In this document: one piece after another, positions 8,562-16,192 of the stretch
Position numbering within the stretch: the stretch's first letter is position 1
How the letters are laid out: every line of letters begins with the position of its first letter
Source of the DNA: Myxococcota bacterium
GTDB taxonomy: Bacteria > Myxococcota > XYA12-FULL-58-9 > JALHOP01
Assembly (NCBI GenBank): GCA_022842935.1
Contig: JALHOP010000003.1
Span: 372,001-436,000 of the forward strand
Length of the DNA: 64,000 nt
Direction: 5' to 3'
Translations under genes and position numbers: made by a program
The notes under the pieces: model-generated
The model's input: the letters and a program-made list of their open reading frames with translations, nothing else
Database searches by the model: none
Told to the model about the DNA's origin: nothing

Positions 8562-8603
8562 TCTTATCGGTGCTCTGCAACCGGGAGGCGCCTGAAAGAG
8601 ATG

Positions 8604-9860
8604 CTAGAGGTACCCCACGAAACCCAGGCCGTGGAGGCGCCCACAGAGTTGCTTTGCCGCCTCCAACGCCTCCGGTCCGACCAGCTCAGCGAGTGTTACG
8701 TTTCCGTTCAAGTTGCCCGCGATCACAGGCCAAATTGAGCCCGGGTCGGCGAAGGCAAATGACCTGTTTTGCTTGCGCACCCAGGCATGGCTCACCGCCC
8801 CGACGCCGTCCCGAGTGTCGGCATGGCAGCCGTACGTCGCGCCGTCGATGAGCACAGGCTTCGCGTCGTCGGCTGGTAGGTCCGGCTCTCGGAGCACCTT
8901 CACCGGGTCGAAGGCGCGGATCTGCTTCTCGAGCCAGGCGGTCTCCTTGGCGAGCCGCGCGATCCAGGCGTCGACGTCGAGGCCAAGGTTGTGCGCCGCC
9001 GCCTGGATATCTCGAAAGTCCGGCATCGCATCGCAGGCATAACCGAGCATTTGCATGGGACCCGCCAAGAGAGGTGCCAGCAACACCCGCACCTCAGGGG
9101 ATAGATCGCGCACATGACGGTTTAGGCGCGCGCCGCGGGCCTGACTGTGCGAGAAGCCGATCGTGCCCGGTGCGCCCGGCTCGTTCGTCGTGGCGGTCAC
9201 GGCTGCCTCTTGCGTGGGGTGAAACGGGAGGCCGATGAAGCGCATGACATCGTCGAGTCGCTCGCGCGGCGCGGCGACCAAGTCCTCGTAGCGCAGGCGC
9301 AAGAACTTGTCCGCTCCAGCAAACCGGAGATCGAGAAACGAGCGGGTGACGTGGTAATACCAGGCGCAGCCGGCGCGCAGGTGAGGATGCTCGAAGGTCT
9401 CGGCGGCCCAAAGCGAGAACGGATCAGGCGCGGGGCCCAAGAGGCGAGGATGGTCTTGCTCTGCCTGTAGGGCGAGGCGCAGGTCTTCCATGGAGCAGAC
9501 CGTGTCGCGGCCATCGCGGACGCATTGCACGAAGCGCGCGTCGGGGAAGATCGCGAGCACGTAGTCGACCTGCTGCGAGAGGGTCGAGATCTTCACCACG
9601 AGCTGACCCTTGCCTGACGCGGCCAGCGCCCGGTTCACGGCGTCGTGATATTCTGCGATGAGCTCGGGAGTCGCGTCACGAGCCGTCAGGCGAAAGTGAT
9701 CGTCTTCGCCATGACGGTGCGGGAATTTCGCAAGATCGTGGTGGAAGCGATGCAACTCGGCGCCGAGGGCGAGCACCTCGGGATGCAGCCCCAATGCATC
9801 CAGCATGAGCGTCGTGCCCCCGCGTGGCGGGCCGATCACGAATATGGGCGAACGATTCAC
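8604..9860 (-). CDS. Sulfotransferase family protein
   Basis: 418 residues. The 5'-phosphosulfate-binding loop is at the N-terminus (IFVIGPPRGGTTLMLDAL, residues 6-23) and the 3'-phosphate-binding segment follows (FVQCVRDGRDTVCSMEDL). The RLRYEDLVAAPRERLDDVMRFIGLPF block is typical of PAPS-dependent sulfotransferases (Sulfotransfer_3). It would transfer sulfate to a carbohydrate, lipid or peptide acceptor that cannot be told. The last 100 residues are an extension beyond the core. The only start that keeps the first beta strand is GTG 9858-9860, which lies inside the 3' terminal stem of RNase P RNA; the two are co-directional. Confidence 0.88.
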   Translation of the reverse strand: MNRSPIFVIGPPRGGTTLMLDALGLHPEVLALGAELHRFHHDLAKFPHRHGEDDHFRLTARDATPELIAEYHDAVNRALAASGKGQLVVKISTLSQQVDYVLAIFPDARFVQCVRDGRDTVCSMEDLRLALQAEQDHPRLLGPAPDPFSLWAAETFEHPHLRAGCAWYYHVTRSFLDLRFAGADKFLRLRYEDLVAAPRERLDDVMRFIGLPFHPTQEAAVTATTNEPGAPGTIGFSHSQARGARLNRHVRDLSPEVRVLLAPLLAGPMQMLGYACDAMPDFRDIQAAAHNLGLDVDAWIARLAKETAWLEKQIRAFDPVKVLREPDLPADDAKPVLIDGATYGCHADTRDGVGAVSHAWVRKQNRSFAFADPGSIWPVIAGNLNGNVTLAELVGPEALEAAKQLCGRLHGLGFVGYL

Positions 9861-10321
9861 CGGAGCGAGACCTATAAGCCGAGTTCTGTGCCGCGACTTG
9901 CGTCGCGGTGACGACCATTCCTCTAGGCGCGCAATTACTCACGCGCTCGAGCTGCCGACCCGAACCGTAAGCCAACGGGCAGCTGGCTGACACACAATCC
10001 GCCGAAACGGACGGCGTGTCGAACGGTTCCTATTTGACATTGCTCCGAGTGGGGTTTGCCTTGCCGGTCCACGTCTCCGTAACCGCGGTGCGCTCTTACC
10101 GCACCTTTTCACCGTGACCGTCGTGCTTGACGCATTGAGACGGCCGTTTGTTTTCTGTGGCACTTTCCGTCGGGTCGCCCCGCCTGGCCGTTAGCCAGCA
10201 CTCTTGCCCTATGGAGCTCGGACTTTCCTCCCGCGATGCCGTCGCGCGACGTTTTGCGTCGGTCCACCCTCTCGGGTGGAAAGCCGGCATCACCGGCGGT
10301 CATCCGGTCTGCTCCGGTGAA
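9856..10321 (-). ncRNA. rnpB: RNase P RNA, bacterial type A
   Basis: Catalytic RNA that trims tRNA 5' ends. On the minus strand the 5' hallmark GAGGAAAGTCC is at 10220-10230 and the 3' hallmark ACAGAACTCGGCTTAT is near 9873-9888. The P1 stem closes the molecule perfectly: TTCACCGGAGC at 10311-10321 pairs with GCTCCGGTGAA at 9856-9866. The ACAGAAAAC element and the GGCTAACGGCCAGGCGG hairpin region follow the 5' hallmark as expected. Ends are set by P1 and may be off by a few bases. Apparent short reading frames across this stretch are spurious. No clear promoter was identified upstream. Confidence 0.95.
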
Positions 10322-10455
10322 GGCCGGACCTTACCATGCCGGCCGCGGCTTTGGGAGCCTGGCGCCAGGATGTCTTGAAACCTGGATTGGCGCGCCCCTC
10401 GAAAGCGCGCTAAACCGACGGCTGCAGCACAAAAGCCCCCGAACCAGGATTGCTC

Positions 10456-11406
10456 ATGCGGCTATCTGTGATTGTCTCTGCGCTCGTTCTCACGCTTGCC
10501 GTTACCGCCAACGCCAGGCCCGCCAAGGAAAAGCGAAAGGCAGCCGAACGCGGCGCTCAGGCGGAGGCCGAGGGCGGCGCTGAAGACGCCGCGCCGGACA
10601 ACAAGCCGTTCGTACCCCCGTTGCCCGGCGTCAAATGGGTGATGGGCCCGGGCAAGGGCGATCTCGGCAACGCCTCCATCGACGTTCCGGCGGGCTTTGC
10701 GTTCACAGGGCGTGAGGGCACCAAGGCCTTCCTCGAGGCCACCGAGAACCCGGTTGGTACCACCGAGCGTGGCACCATGTGGAAAATCCCCCCCCAGGGC
10801 AGCACCAACTCGTGGTTCGTGATCTTCGAATACGAGGACAGCGGCCACATCAAGGACGACGACAAGGACGACATCGACGCCGACGCGCTGCTCGAGAGCC
10901 TCCAGGAAGGTACCGAAGCGTCGAACGAAGAGCGCCGTCAGCGCGGTTGGTCGACCATCAAGGTCACCGGCTGGCACGTGAAGCCGCAATACGATGAGGC
11001 CTCACACAACGTGGAGTGGGCGACCAAGGCCGTCGACGAGCAAACCAACAGCATGAGCATCAACCACAACGTGCGCATCCTGGGCCGCACAGGTGTCACC
11101 AGCGCCGTCCTCGTCGCTGGCGAAGACGAGCTCGCCACCGCGACGCCCGAGTTCAAGAAAGCCTTGGCTGGCTTCAACTACAACGCGGGCGACAAATACG
11201 GCGACTACAAGCAAGGCGACAAACTGGCCGCGTACGGTATCGCGGGCCTCGTCCTTGGCGGCGCCGTCGCGGTGGCCGCGAAGTCGGGCCTCCTGGGCAA
11301 GTTGATCAAGCCGATCATTCTCGGCATTGCGGCTATCGGTGCCGGCATCGCCAAGATGTTCAAGCGCGGCGGCGGCAAGAGCAGCGAGCCTCCCAAGCAG
11401 GCTTGA
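10456..11406 (+). CDS. DUF2167 family membrane-anchored protein
   Basis: 316 residues. An N-terminal signal peptide (MRLSVIVSALVLTLAVTANA) precedes a charged linker. Then comes the DUF2167 core: LPGVKWVMGPGKGDLG, WFVIFEYEDSGHIKDDDKDD, LLESLQEGTEASNEERRQRG, and a C-terminal GDKLAAYGIAGLVLGGAVAV, a Gly/Ala-rich membrane region that ends near residue 295. Members sit in the inner membrane with a large exported domain; function is unknown. Start ATG 10456 is preferred over the in-frame TTG at 10450 because it gives a clean signal peptide. A run of eight cytosines (10788-10795) lies inside the gene. Confidence 0.88.
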   Translation: MRLSVIVSALVLTLAVTANARPAKEKRKAAERGAQAEAEGGAEDAAPDNKPFVPPLPGVKWVMGPGKGDLGNASIDVPAGFAFTGREGTKAFLEATENPVGTTERGTMWKIPPQGSTNSWFVIFEYEDSGHIKDDDKDDIDADALLESLQEGTEASNEERRQRGWSTIKVTGWHVKPQYDEASHNVEWATKAVDEQTNSMSINHNVRILGRTGVTSAVLVAGEDELATATPEFKKALAGFNYNAGDKYGDYKQGDKLAAYGIAGLVLGGAVAVAAKSGLLGKLIKPIILGIAAIGAGIAKMFKRGGGKSSEPPKQA

Positions 11407-11421
11407 TCGTAGGGTGACGCA

Positions 11422-12498
11422 ATCGATACCGGCTTTCTCCAGCTCGCTGCCGTAGCAGTTCTACTCTACGTCATCGAGCTGGCCGTTTATCTGCCGCCCG
11501 GCCGCGTCGGCTTCGTGCTGCGCGGTCGCGGCGTGCGACTCATCAGAGGCCTCGGCTTCAAGAGTCCGTTTCCTTGGGGTGCGTTCTACGCCCTCGACGA
11601 CTTCTACCTCGAGCTCGGTGAGAAGGGCGCGCTGCTGTCGCGCCCCTCGTCAGGCGAGGCGGCGAAGCCAGCCTACGTCGACTACGCCGCCATCAAAGAC
11701 GTGACGGTTCGCGACACCAAGCTGCTCGTCGACGGAAAAGAAGTGTTCAACGCTCCATCCGCTAAAGCGGCTGAGCGACTCAAGAGTGACCTCGATTCCG
11801 TGCGTAGCCTCGCCGAGAAGAAGCGCGCCGAAGCATTGAAGAAACTCGTCTTGGCTCAGGTCGACCCCGCTAAAGCGGTCGAGATCCGTAAAGCCGACGA
11901 TAAGGTTCTGGTCGCGCTGCGAGGCTTCGGAGTGCTCCTCTTGCTCCTCGTCGCCGGAGTCATCGGCTATCTCTTGATGGGTCGCACCGAACGCCTCATG
12001 TCCATCGGCCTCGGCGCGCTAGCACTGACGGTCGTCGCAATCGGCAAGTTCATCACAGCGCATGCAAAGCTCTGGCCGCGAGAGCGGTCGCAGCGCTGGA
12101 CACGCGCGTTCACGTACATTTATCCGCTCGCTTTGGCCAAGAGCGCCGACGTCTGCACGCACGACCGCATGGCCGGCCTGCACGTGCTCGCTCCCATGCG
12201 TGCTTTCACCACCCCCGCCGCGCAGGGTCGCATGATCGAAGCGATGCTCGCCGACGCGAAGGCACCCTCTACTTCACCGGGGAGCGACGACGCCGACATC
12301 AAGCGGACGCGCGCCGAGCACCGCGCGACTCTCATCGCGGTGCTCTCGTCAATCACCCCTGCTTCGAACCCAACGACCGCCACAGCGGACAACGACGACG
12401 GTGTAGTGGTGCGCTGCCCGCGTTGTGGCGCTGGCTACACGCGCAAAGTTAAAGAGTGCTTCGATTGCGGCGCCGCGATCGAGCAGCAGGCAGGGTAG
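11422..12498 (+). CDS. Membrane protein with C-terminal zinc ribbon; probable non-canonical start
   Basis: Not assigned to a named family. From 11422 it would have 358 residues: an N-terminal helix (FLQLAAVAVLLYVIELAVYL), a soluble part of about 120 residues, two membrane helices (FGVLLLLLVAGVIGYLLMG and IGLGALALTVVAIGKFI), then a C-terminal zinc ribbon (CPRCGAGYTRKVKECFDCG). The frame is coding-like up to the TAG at 11410-11412, but the first standard start is GTG 11512, which would cut off the first helix. ATC 11422 has AGGGTG five bases upstream, so I place the start there with reserve. It follows the DUF2167 gene immediately, probably in one transcript. The motif CCGCTAAAGCGG occurs twice inside, both times in frame as (S/P)AKA. 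Confidence 0.7.
   Translation: MDTGFLQLAAVAVLLYVIELAVYLPPGRVGFVLRGRGVRLIRGLGFKSPFPWGAFYALDDFYLELGEKGALLSRPSSGEAAKPAYVDYAAIKDVTVRDTKLLVDGKEVFNAPSAKAAERLKSDLDSVRSLAEKKRAEALKKLVLAQVDPAKAVEIRKADDKVLVALRGFGVLLLLLVAGVIGYLLMGRTERLMSIGLGALALTVVAIGKFITAHAKLWPRERSQRWTRAFTYIYPLALAKSADVCTHDRMAGLHVLAPMRAFTTPAAQGRMIEAMLADAKAPSTSPGSDDADIKRTRAEHRATLIAVLSSITPASNPTTATADNDDGVVVRCPRCGAGYTRKVKECFDCGAAIEQQAG
11759..11770. repeat. CCGCTAAAGCGG motif copy
   Basis: Exact copy of the recurring 12-mer inside the zinc-ribbon membrane protein gene. A second exact copy lies 108 bases downstream at 11867-11878, in the same reading frame. Confidence 0.45.
11867..11878. repeat. CCGCTAAAGCGG motif copy
   Basis: Second exact copy within the same gene, encoding PAKA. 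Both copies use GCT and AAA codons, which are uncommon in this GC-rich sequence. Confidence 0.45.
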
Positions 12499-12526
12499 GG
12501 CGCGCTGACATCGCTGGGGGCGCGTC

Positions 12527-12715
12527 ATGGCGTTCTTCAAGTTCCTGTTCGGCCTCTTCCGGTTCTCGCTGCTCGCGTTGGGGCTCGGTAGTGTCTGGCT
12601 GCTCTACAAGATCGGCGGGCACAGCGACGGACCGGGCGCGCTGATGTTCTACATCGGTGCCTTTTTCGGCATCGGCGGCTTTCTGTTGACCCGGTTGCCG
12701 TCGGGCGAGGGTTGA
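12527..12715 (+). CDS. Small two-helix membrane protein, 62 residues
   Basis: Two predicted membrane helices: residues 5-27 (KFLFGLFRFSLLALGLGSVWLL) and 38-56 (LMFYIGAFFGIGGFLLT), with a short polar loop and a charged tail. No family recognised. It lies 28 bases after the zinc-ribbon membrane protein and converges on tatC. A G-rich stretch upstream of ATG 12527 could serve as ribosome site. Confidence 0.6.
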   Translation: MAFFKFLFGLFRFSLLALGLGSVWLLYKIGGHSDGPGALMFYIGAFFGIGGFLLTRLPSGEG

Positions 12716-12730
12716 GGCGGCTTAGTCCTG

Positions 12731-13516
12731 CTACCGAGCCGGCGAGCCCGCCTGCGCCTGCGCGACGTTTGCTTGCCGCCGCTTGCGGGCGACCAGCCGG
12801 GCGCCAAGAATGCCGAGCTCCCAGAAGAGGACGAGCGGAACGGCCATCAGGCACATGCTCACAGGTGACGGGTCGGCGGTCACGACGCCGCCGATGATGA
12901 ATGAGGCGACGAACCAGTATTTGCGCCACTTCGCGAACGCCGCTGGCTGTACGAGCCCGGCGGCAGCCATGATCCACATGACCAGCGGCAGCTCGAACAC
13001 GAAGCCGAAGGCGAGCAGCATGTGGAACACCAGGTTGAAGTAGGTCTCGACCGAATACGTGTTCTCGACACCGACCGGGACCATCGCAGTCAGGTATTTG
13101 AACATGTTCGGGATGACCACGTAGAAGCCGAAGGCGCCGCCGCCAACGAACGACAACGTACCCATGATGATGAACGGCGCGATCCAACGCTTCTCGTGGG
13201 CGTAGAGGCCCGGGGCCACGAACAGCCAGAGCTGCGCAAGCATCCACGGTGCGGTACCGAAGACGGCCGCCAAGATGGACAGCTTCATGTAGGTGAAGAC
13301 CATCTCGAGTGGCGACAGGACCACGAGCTTCTGTCCGCTGGTCGCGACGTCGAGCGGCTGCCGCAAGATGGTGAAGAGCTCTGGTGCGTAGCTGAACGCG
13401 GCGAAGGTCGCCACCAGCAACACAATCAAGACGTACATGAGCCGCTTGCGTAGCTCGGTCAGGTGCTCGACCAAGCTCATGCGGCTTTCAGAAAAGGGAT
13501 CGTGCTGGTCGCTCAT
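12731..13516 (-). CDS. tatC: Sec-independent protein translocase subunit TatC
   Basis: 261 residues, six membrane helices. It starts with the family signature SLVEHLTELRKRLMYVL and contains the conserved first periplasmic loop region (LSPLEMVFTYMKLSILAAVF) and the FGFVFELPLVMW segment. TatC recognises the twin-arginine signal and recruits TatA/B for export of folded proteins. Its ATG overlaps the tatB stop by four bases (ATGA), so the two are translationally coupled. Confidence 0.96.
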   Translation of the reverse strand: MSDQHDPFSESRMSLVEHLTELRKRLMYVLIVLLVATFAAFSYAPELFTILRQPLDVATSGQKLVVLSPLEMVFTYMKLSILAAVFGTAPWMLAQLWLFVAPGLYAHEKRWIAPFIIMGTLSFVGGGAFGFYVVIPNMFKYLTAMVPVGVENTYSVETYFNLVFHMLLAFGFVFELPLVMWIMAAAGLVQPAAFAKWRKYWFVASFIIGGVVTADPSPVSMCLMAVPLVLFWELGILGARLVARKRRQANVAQAQAGSPAR

Positions 13517-13869
13517 GGCTTGGGCTCGGAGGGCGCGACGTCGGGAGTGACGTGAGCGGCTGTTTCGGGGCTCTCAGCCGATGCCACCGCAGCTGGCGAC
13601 GACGGTTGCTCGAGCGGTTCGTTTGCAGCGACCGGCAGATGTTCCGGCGGGGCCATGCCGATAGCGGCTTTGCGCTCACGCTCGCGTTCTTCGCGCTCGG
13701 CTTCGCGCGCCACCTCGTCGAACGTGTGCTGCAGGTCGCTCGCGTGGCGGCGAAACTCGCGCAGGCCCTTGCCGACCTGACGCGCGACCTGCGGCAGCTT
13801 GGTCGGCCCCAGGACGACCAGAGCGACGACCAGGATGATGATGACTTCGCCGACGCCTAACCCCAGCAT
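13513..13869 (-). CDS. tatB: Sec-independent protein translocase TatB/TatA-type subunit
   Basis: 118 residues. An N-terminal membrane helix (GVGEVIIILVVALVVLGPTKLP) runs into an amphipathic helix (ARQVGKGLREFRRHASDLQ), followed by a Pro/Ala-rich acidic tail. The Gly-Pro-x-Lys-Leu-Pro hinge and Glu near position 8 favour TatB, and the length is closer to TatB than to TatA, but the two are hard to separate. It is the first gene of a tatB-tatC operon; no separate tatA is in the window. Confidence 0.9.
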   Translation of the reverse strand: MLGLGVGEVIIILVVALVVLGPTKLPQVARQVGKGLREFRRHASDLQHTFDEVAREAEREERERERKAAIGMAPPEHLPVAANEPLEQPSSPAAVASAESPETAAHVTPDVAPSEPKP

Positions 13870-13882
13870 CCCCCTAAGAAAA

Positions 13883-13925
13883 CACGAAGGCGCCGATAAG
13901 CCAACGATGTTGGCCTACCGGCGCC
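13883..13925 (-). terminator. Intrinsic terminator of the SGTGL-repeat gene
   Basis: Strong hairpin: outer GGCGCCG (13889-13895) pairs with CGGCGCC (13919-13925), and inner GCCAAC (13900-13905) pairs with GTTGGC (13909-13914). On the minus strand it is followed by TTCGTGTTTTCTT, a T-rich tail. It lies 25 bases after the stop of the gene ending at 13951 and just upstream of tatB. Confidence 0.75.
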
Positions 13926-13950
13926 TGGGTGATGCTCTAGACGGTGCTGA

Positions 13951-15609
13951 TTAAAGACCCGTGCCGCTGCCGCCGCTGCTGCGCGGTGGCGGGCTGTAGC
14001 TGGGCGGCGGGCTGCTGTAGGACGGCGACCGGCTCGGCGAGGAGCTACCGAGGCCGGTGCCCGAACCGCCGGAGCTGCGCGGCGGCGAGTACGGCGGGGG
14101 GGAGTACGGCGGCGGCGAGCTGCGCGGCGGCGAATACGGCGCCGGTGAGCTGCCTAGACCCGTGCCCGAGCCGCCGGAGCTGCGCGGGGGTGTGTAGGGC
14201 GCCGGCGAGCTACGCGGCGGCGAGTACGGGGCCGGCGAGCTGCCAAGACCCGTGCCCGAGCCGCCGGAGCTGCGCGGGGGCGTGTAGGGCGCTGGCGACG
14301 AGCCTAGGCCCGTACCGCTCCCACCGCTGCGCGGCGGGATGCCACTTCCGGAGCCCGGCAAGCCCGTTCCCGAGCCCGGCAGACCCGTTCCCGAGCGGGG
14401 AGGCAGACCTGTGCCGGAGCCCGGCAGACCCGTTCCCGAGCCGGGCAAGCCCGTGCCCGATCGCGGTGGCAGGCCAGTTCCCGAGCCGGAACCCGGTAGA
14501 CCCGTGCCCGATCCAGGGCCGCGCGGAAACGGGTCGAGACCGGTACCACTGCGACCATCAGGGTAACGCGGCGTCGGGAAGTAGCGGTGATCGCGGTAGT
14601 AGTCCGGGTAATGGCGATAGTAGTAGTCGTGGTAGCGCGGCTGCGAGAGGCACTGCAGCGTCGAGAGCTGATCGTTGAGCCTCTCCATGCTGTATTGCTG
14701 CGCGAGCTGCTGCCGCAGGATCTGCGCCGCCTGGCTTCCCGGTGGGAACGTGGCGAGGATCGTCTCGAGACGCGCCATGCTCTGCATGCGCTGGCTCTCG
14801 AGATACTGCTGCATGCTCTGGCGCTGCAGGATGTCGTAGAAGCTATCGCAGCCGTACATGTTCAGCGGCGACCAGAACGACAGGCCGCGCATGAAGATGC
14901 CGCGCTGGACGAGCTCCATGAGAACAGCGTCCGCGAAAGCGGGGCTGTTGGTGGCGTTGAGCGACGAAACTGCCAGCGCGATGGTCGACTCGTTACCCCA
15001 CGGGTACATGCGCTCGAGTACCTGTGCCGCGGCTTGCGGGCTGCTCATGCCGGAGAGGCTCTGGCGCAGCACCATGTTGAGAGCGCTGCTCTCGTAGCCG
15101 CTCGTGCGGTCCATGACCTCTTGCAAGAGGCCCATGCTCGCGAGGCGCTCTACGAACGCGCCGCGGATCTCTGGGGGATAGCGGTTCAAGATCGCAAGCG
15201 TCGCCTGCTCTTCGGCCTGGTCGAAGCAGAACAGCCCGAGGAACGAGCAGCTATTGATCATCTGGCTGATGCGCGCCGCGTCGGCCGCCATCTGGGCCTG
15301 CATGCCTGGATCGACGATGCGCGAGGCGACGTTCGGATCCCAGTACTGGGTGTACTGCGCGAGGGTCACCTCGGGAGCCGCCGTCTCGCGGTTGACGCCC
15401 GGGTTCAAGCGCGGAGCGGCAAGACCCGCTGTCGTGCGGCGCGCATCGGCCGTCACGGCGCTACGCGAAGCAGCGTCGGGGTTCGGTGTGATGAGCGATT
15501 CGGGCGCTGCCGCGCGAACCTCGGTGCTCGGCGCCGCGTCGGTGTTGGCCACCACGCCGCGAGTTGTCGAAATCTGCGGATTCGCCTCGAGGGCTGTCAC
15601 TGCCGCCAT
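13951..15609 (-). CDS. Leaderless protein with 13 C-terminal SGTGL repeats ending at the carboxyl terminus
   Basis: Predicted 552 residues, no recognised domain. Residues 1-75 are disordered and Ala/Thr-rich. Residues about 80-325 are helical and mention-worthy for four cysteines (NSCSFLGLFCFDQ, MYGCDSFYD, LQCLSQP) and Met/Gln-rich helices. A Tyr/His/Arg stretch near 330-350 (YHDYYYRHYPDYYRDHRYF) leads into about 200 residues of Gly/Ser/Pro-rich repeats. In these I count 13 copies of SGTGL separated by PGSG, PPR, or GSSPAPY(S/T)PPRSSG units; the last copy is the C-terminus. There is no signal peptide. ATG 15609 is preceded by GGGAG. The divergent gene at 16994 ends in the same repeat. The two genes upstream are in the same direction. 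Confidence 0.8.
   Translation of the reverse strand: MAAVTALEANPQISTTRGVVANTDAAPSTEVRAAAPESLITPNPDAASRSAVTADARRTTAGLAAPRLNPGVNRETAAPEVTLAQYTQYWDPNVASRIVDPGMQAQMAADAARISQMINSCSFLGLFCFDQAEEQATLAILNRYPPEIRGAFVERLASMGLLQEVMDRTSGYESSALNMVLRQSLSGMSSPQAAAQVLERMYPWGNESTIALAVSSLNATNSPAFADAVLMELVQRGIFMRGLSFWSPLNMYGCDSFYDILQRQSMQQYLESQRMQSMARLETILATFPPGSQAAQILRQQLAQQYSMERLNDQLSTLQCLSQPRYHDYYYRHYPDYYRDHRYFPTPRYPDGRSGTGLDPFPRGPGSGTGLPGSGSGTGLPPRSGTGLPGSGTGLPGSGTGLPPRSGTGLPGSGTGLPGSGSGIPPRSGGSGTGLGSSPAPYTPPRSSGGSGTGLGSSPAPYSPPRSSPAPYTPPRSSGGSGTGLGSSPAPYSPPRSSPPPYSPPPYSPPRSSGGSGTGLGSSSPSRSPSYSSPPPSYSPPPRSSGGSGTGL
13954..14555 (-). repeat. Coding repeat array: 13 SGTGL units
   Basis: Tandem and interrupted units encoding SGTGL. 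The four codons for G-T-G-L vary widely between copies (GGC/GGA, ACG/ACC/ACA/ACT, GGT/GGC, CTA/CTC/CTG/TTG-type choices), so the peptide and not the DNA is conserved. Distal units are spaced by PGSG or PPR, C-terminal units by Pro/Tyr/Ser-rich spacers. One unit has decayed to SGSGI. Confidence 0.85.
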
Positions 15610-15734
15610 GGTCAATCTCCCTTTGAATGTCTAAGTCGTCGAATGGTTTTGTCTGCTATAACGGACAACCGCAGGAACGACCGACCGGTGCGCGCGGACC
15701 TCGCGCGCGTCACCGGCCAGTCACTCGTTGCTGG

Positions 15735-16145
15735 TTACTTCGCGAGAACCTGCCACCAAGGCAGGCCGTTGGCGTCGTCGGTCTCGCGGCCGACGGCAGG
15801 TTGTGGTGCTACGGCGAGAAACTTCTTCGCCGCCGTGCGACGCACGTCTTCGCTGCTTCTCACTGGTCCACCGCGTCCGGGCGCGGGACCGATGATCGCA
15901 AACGTATTCATCAGGTCCACTGCAGCGGACTTACACTGCAATTGTTTGTGCACGTAGAGAGCGCAGCGCATCATCTCCTGCGCGGCCGCGTGAGCGACCT
16001 CGTAGGTCGTGAAGCTCTGAAAGAGCTTGACGATGGCTTGGCGGCCCTCCGCCGTGACGACGTAGCCCTTGGCTTCGTCTTTCTGCAGTGCGCCCAAGAC
16101 GACGTCAGCGACGCGTTGCTCGAGCTCGGTGGGTGGTGGAAGCAT
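15735..16145 (-). CDS. Unrecognised 136-residue protein, SGTGL locus
   Basis: No family recognised. Predicted largely helical: ELEQRVADVVLGALQKDEAK, a beta-like KGYVVTAEGRQAIVKLF, then helices with two cysteines (MMRCALYVHKQLQCKSAAV). The C-terminus ends DDANGLPWWQVLAK. There is no signal peptide. It sits between the 178-residue gene (47-base gap) and the SGTGL-repeat gene (about 125-base gap), all in the same direction, so it is probably part of one operon. Start ATG 16145 has GAGG about eleven bases upstream. Confidence 0.65.
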   Translation of the reverse strand: MLPPPTELEQRVADVVLGALQKDEAKGYVVTAEGRQAIVKLFQSFTTYEVAHAAAQEMMRCALYVHKQLQCKSAAVDLMNTFAIIGPAPGRGGPVRSSEDVRRTAAKKFLAVAPQPAVGRETDDANGLPWWQVLAK

Positions 16146-16192
16146 TGAAGGGTATCCTCTGGAATGACTTCAGTTCAGATGCGCGCTACGGC

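Noticed and set aside
10096-10378. Several short frames between the sulfotransferase and the DUF2167 gene
   Set aside because: They lie on RNase P RNA and its flank; the RNA explains the sequence conservation.
13954-14555. Possible CRISPR-like or tandem DNA repeat at the end of the 552-residue gene
   Set aside because: The repeat is a peptide repeat with varied synonymous codons and no spacer or leader structure; it belongs to the protein.
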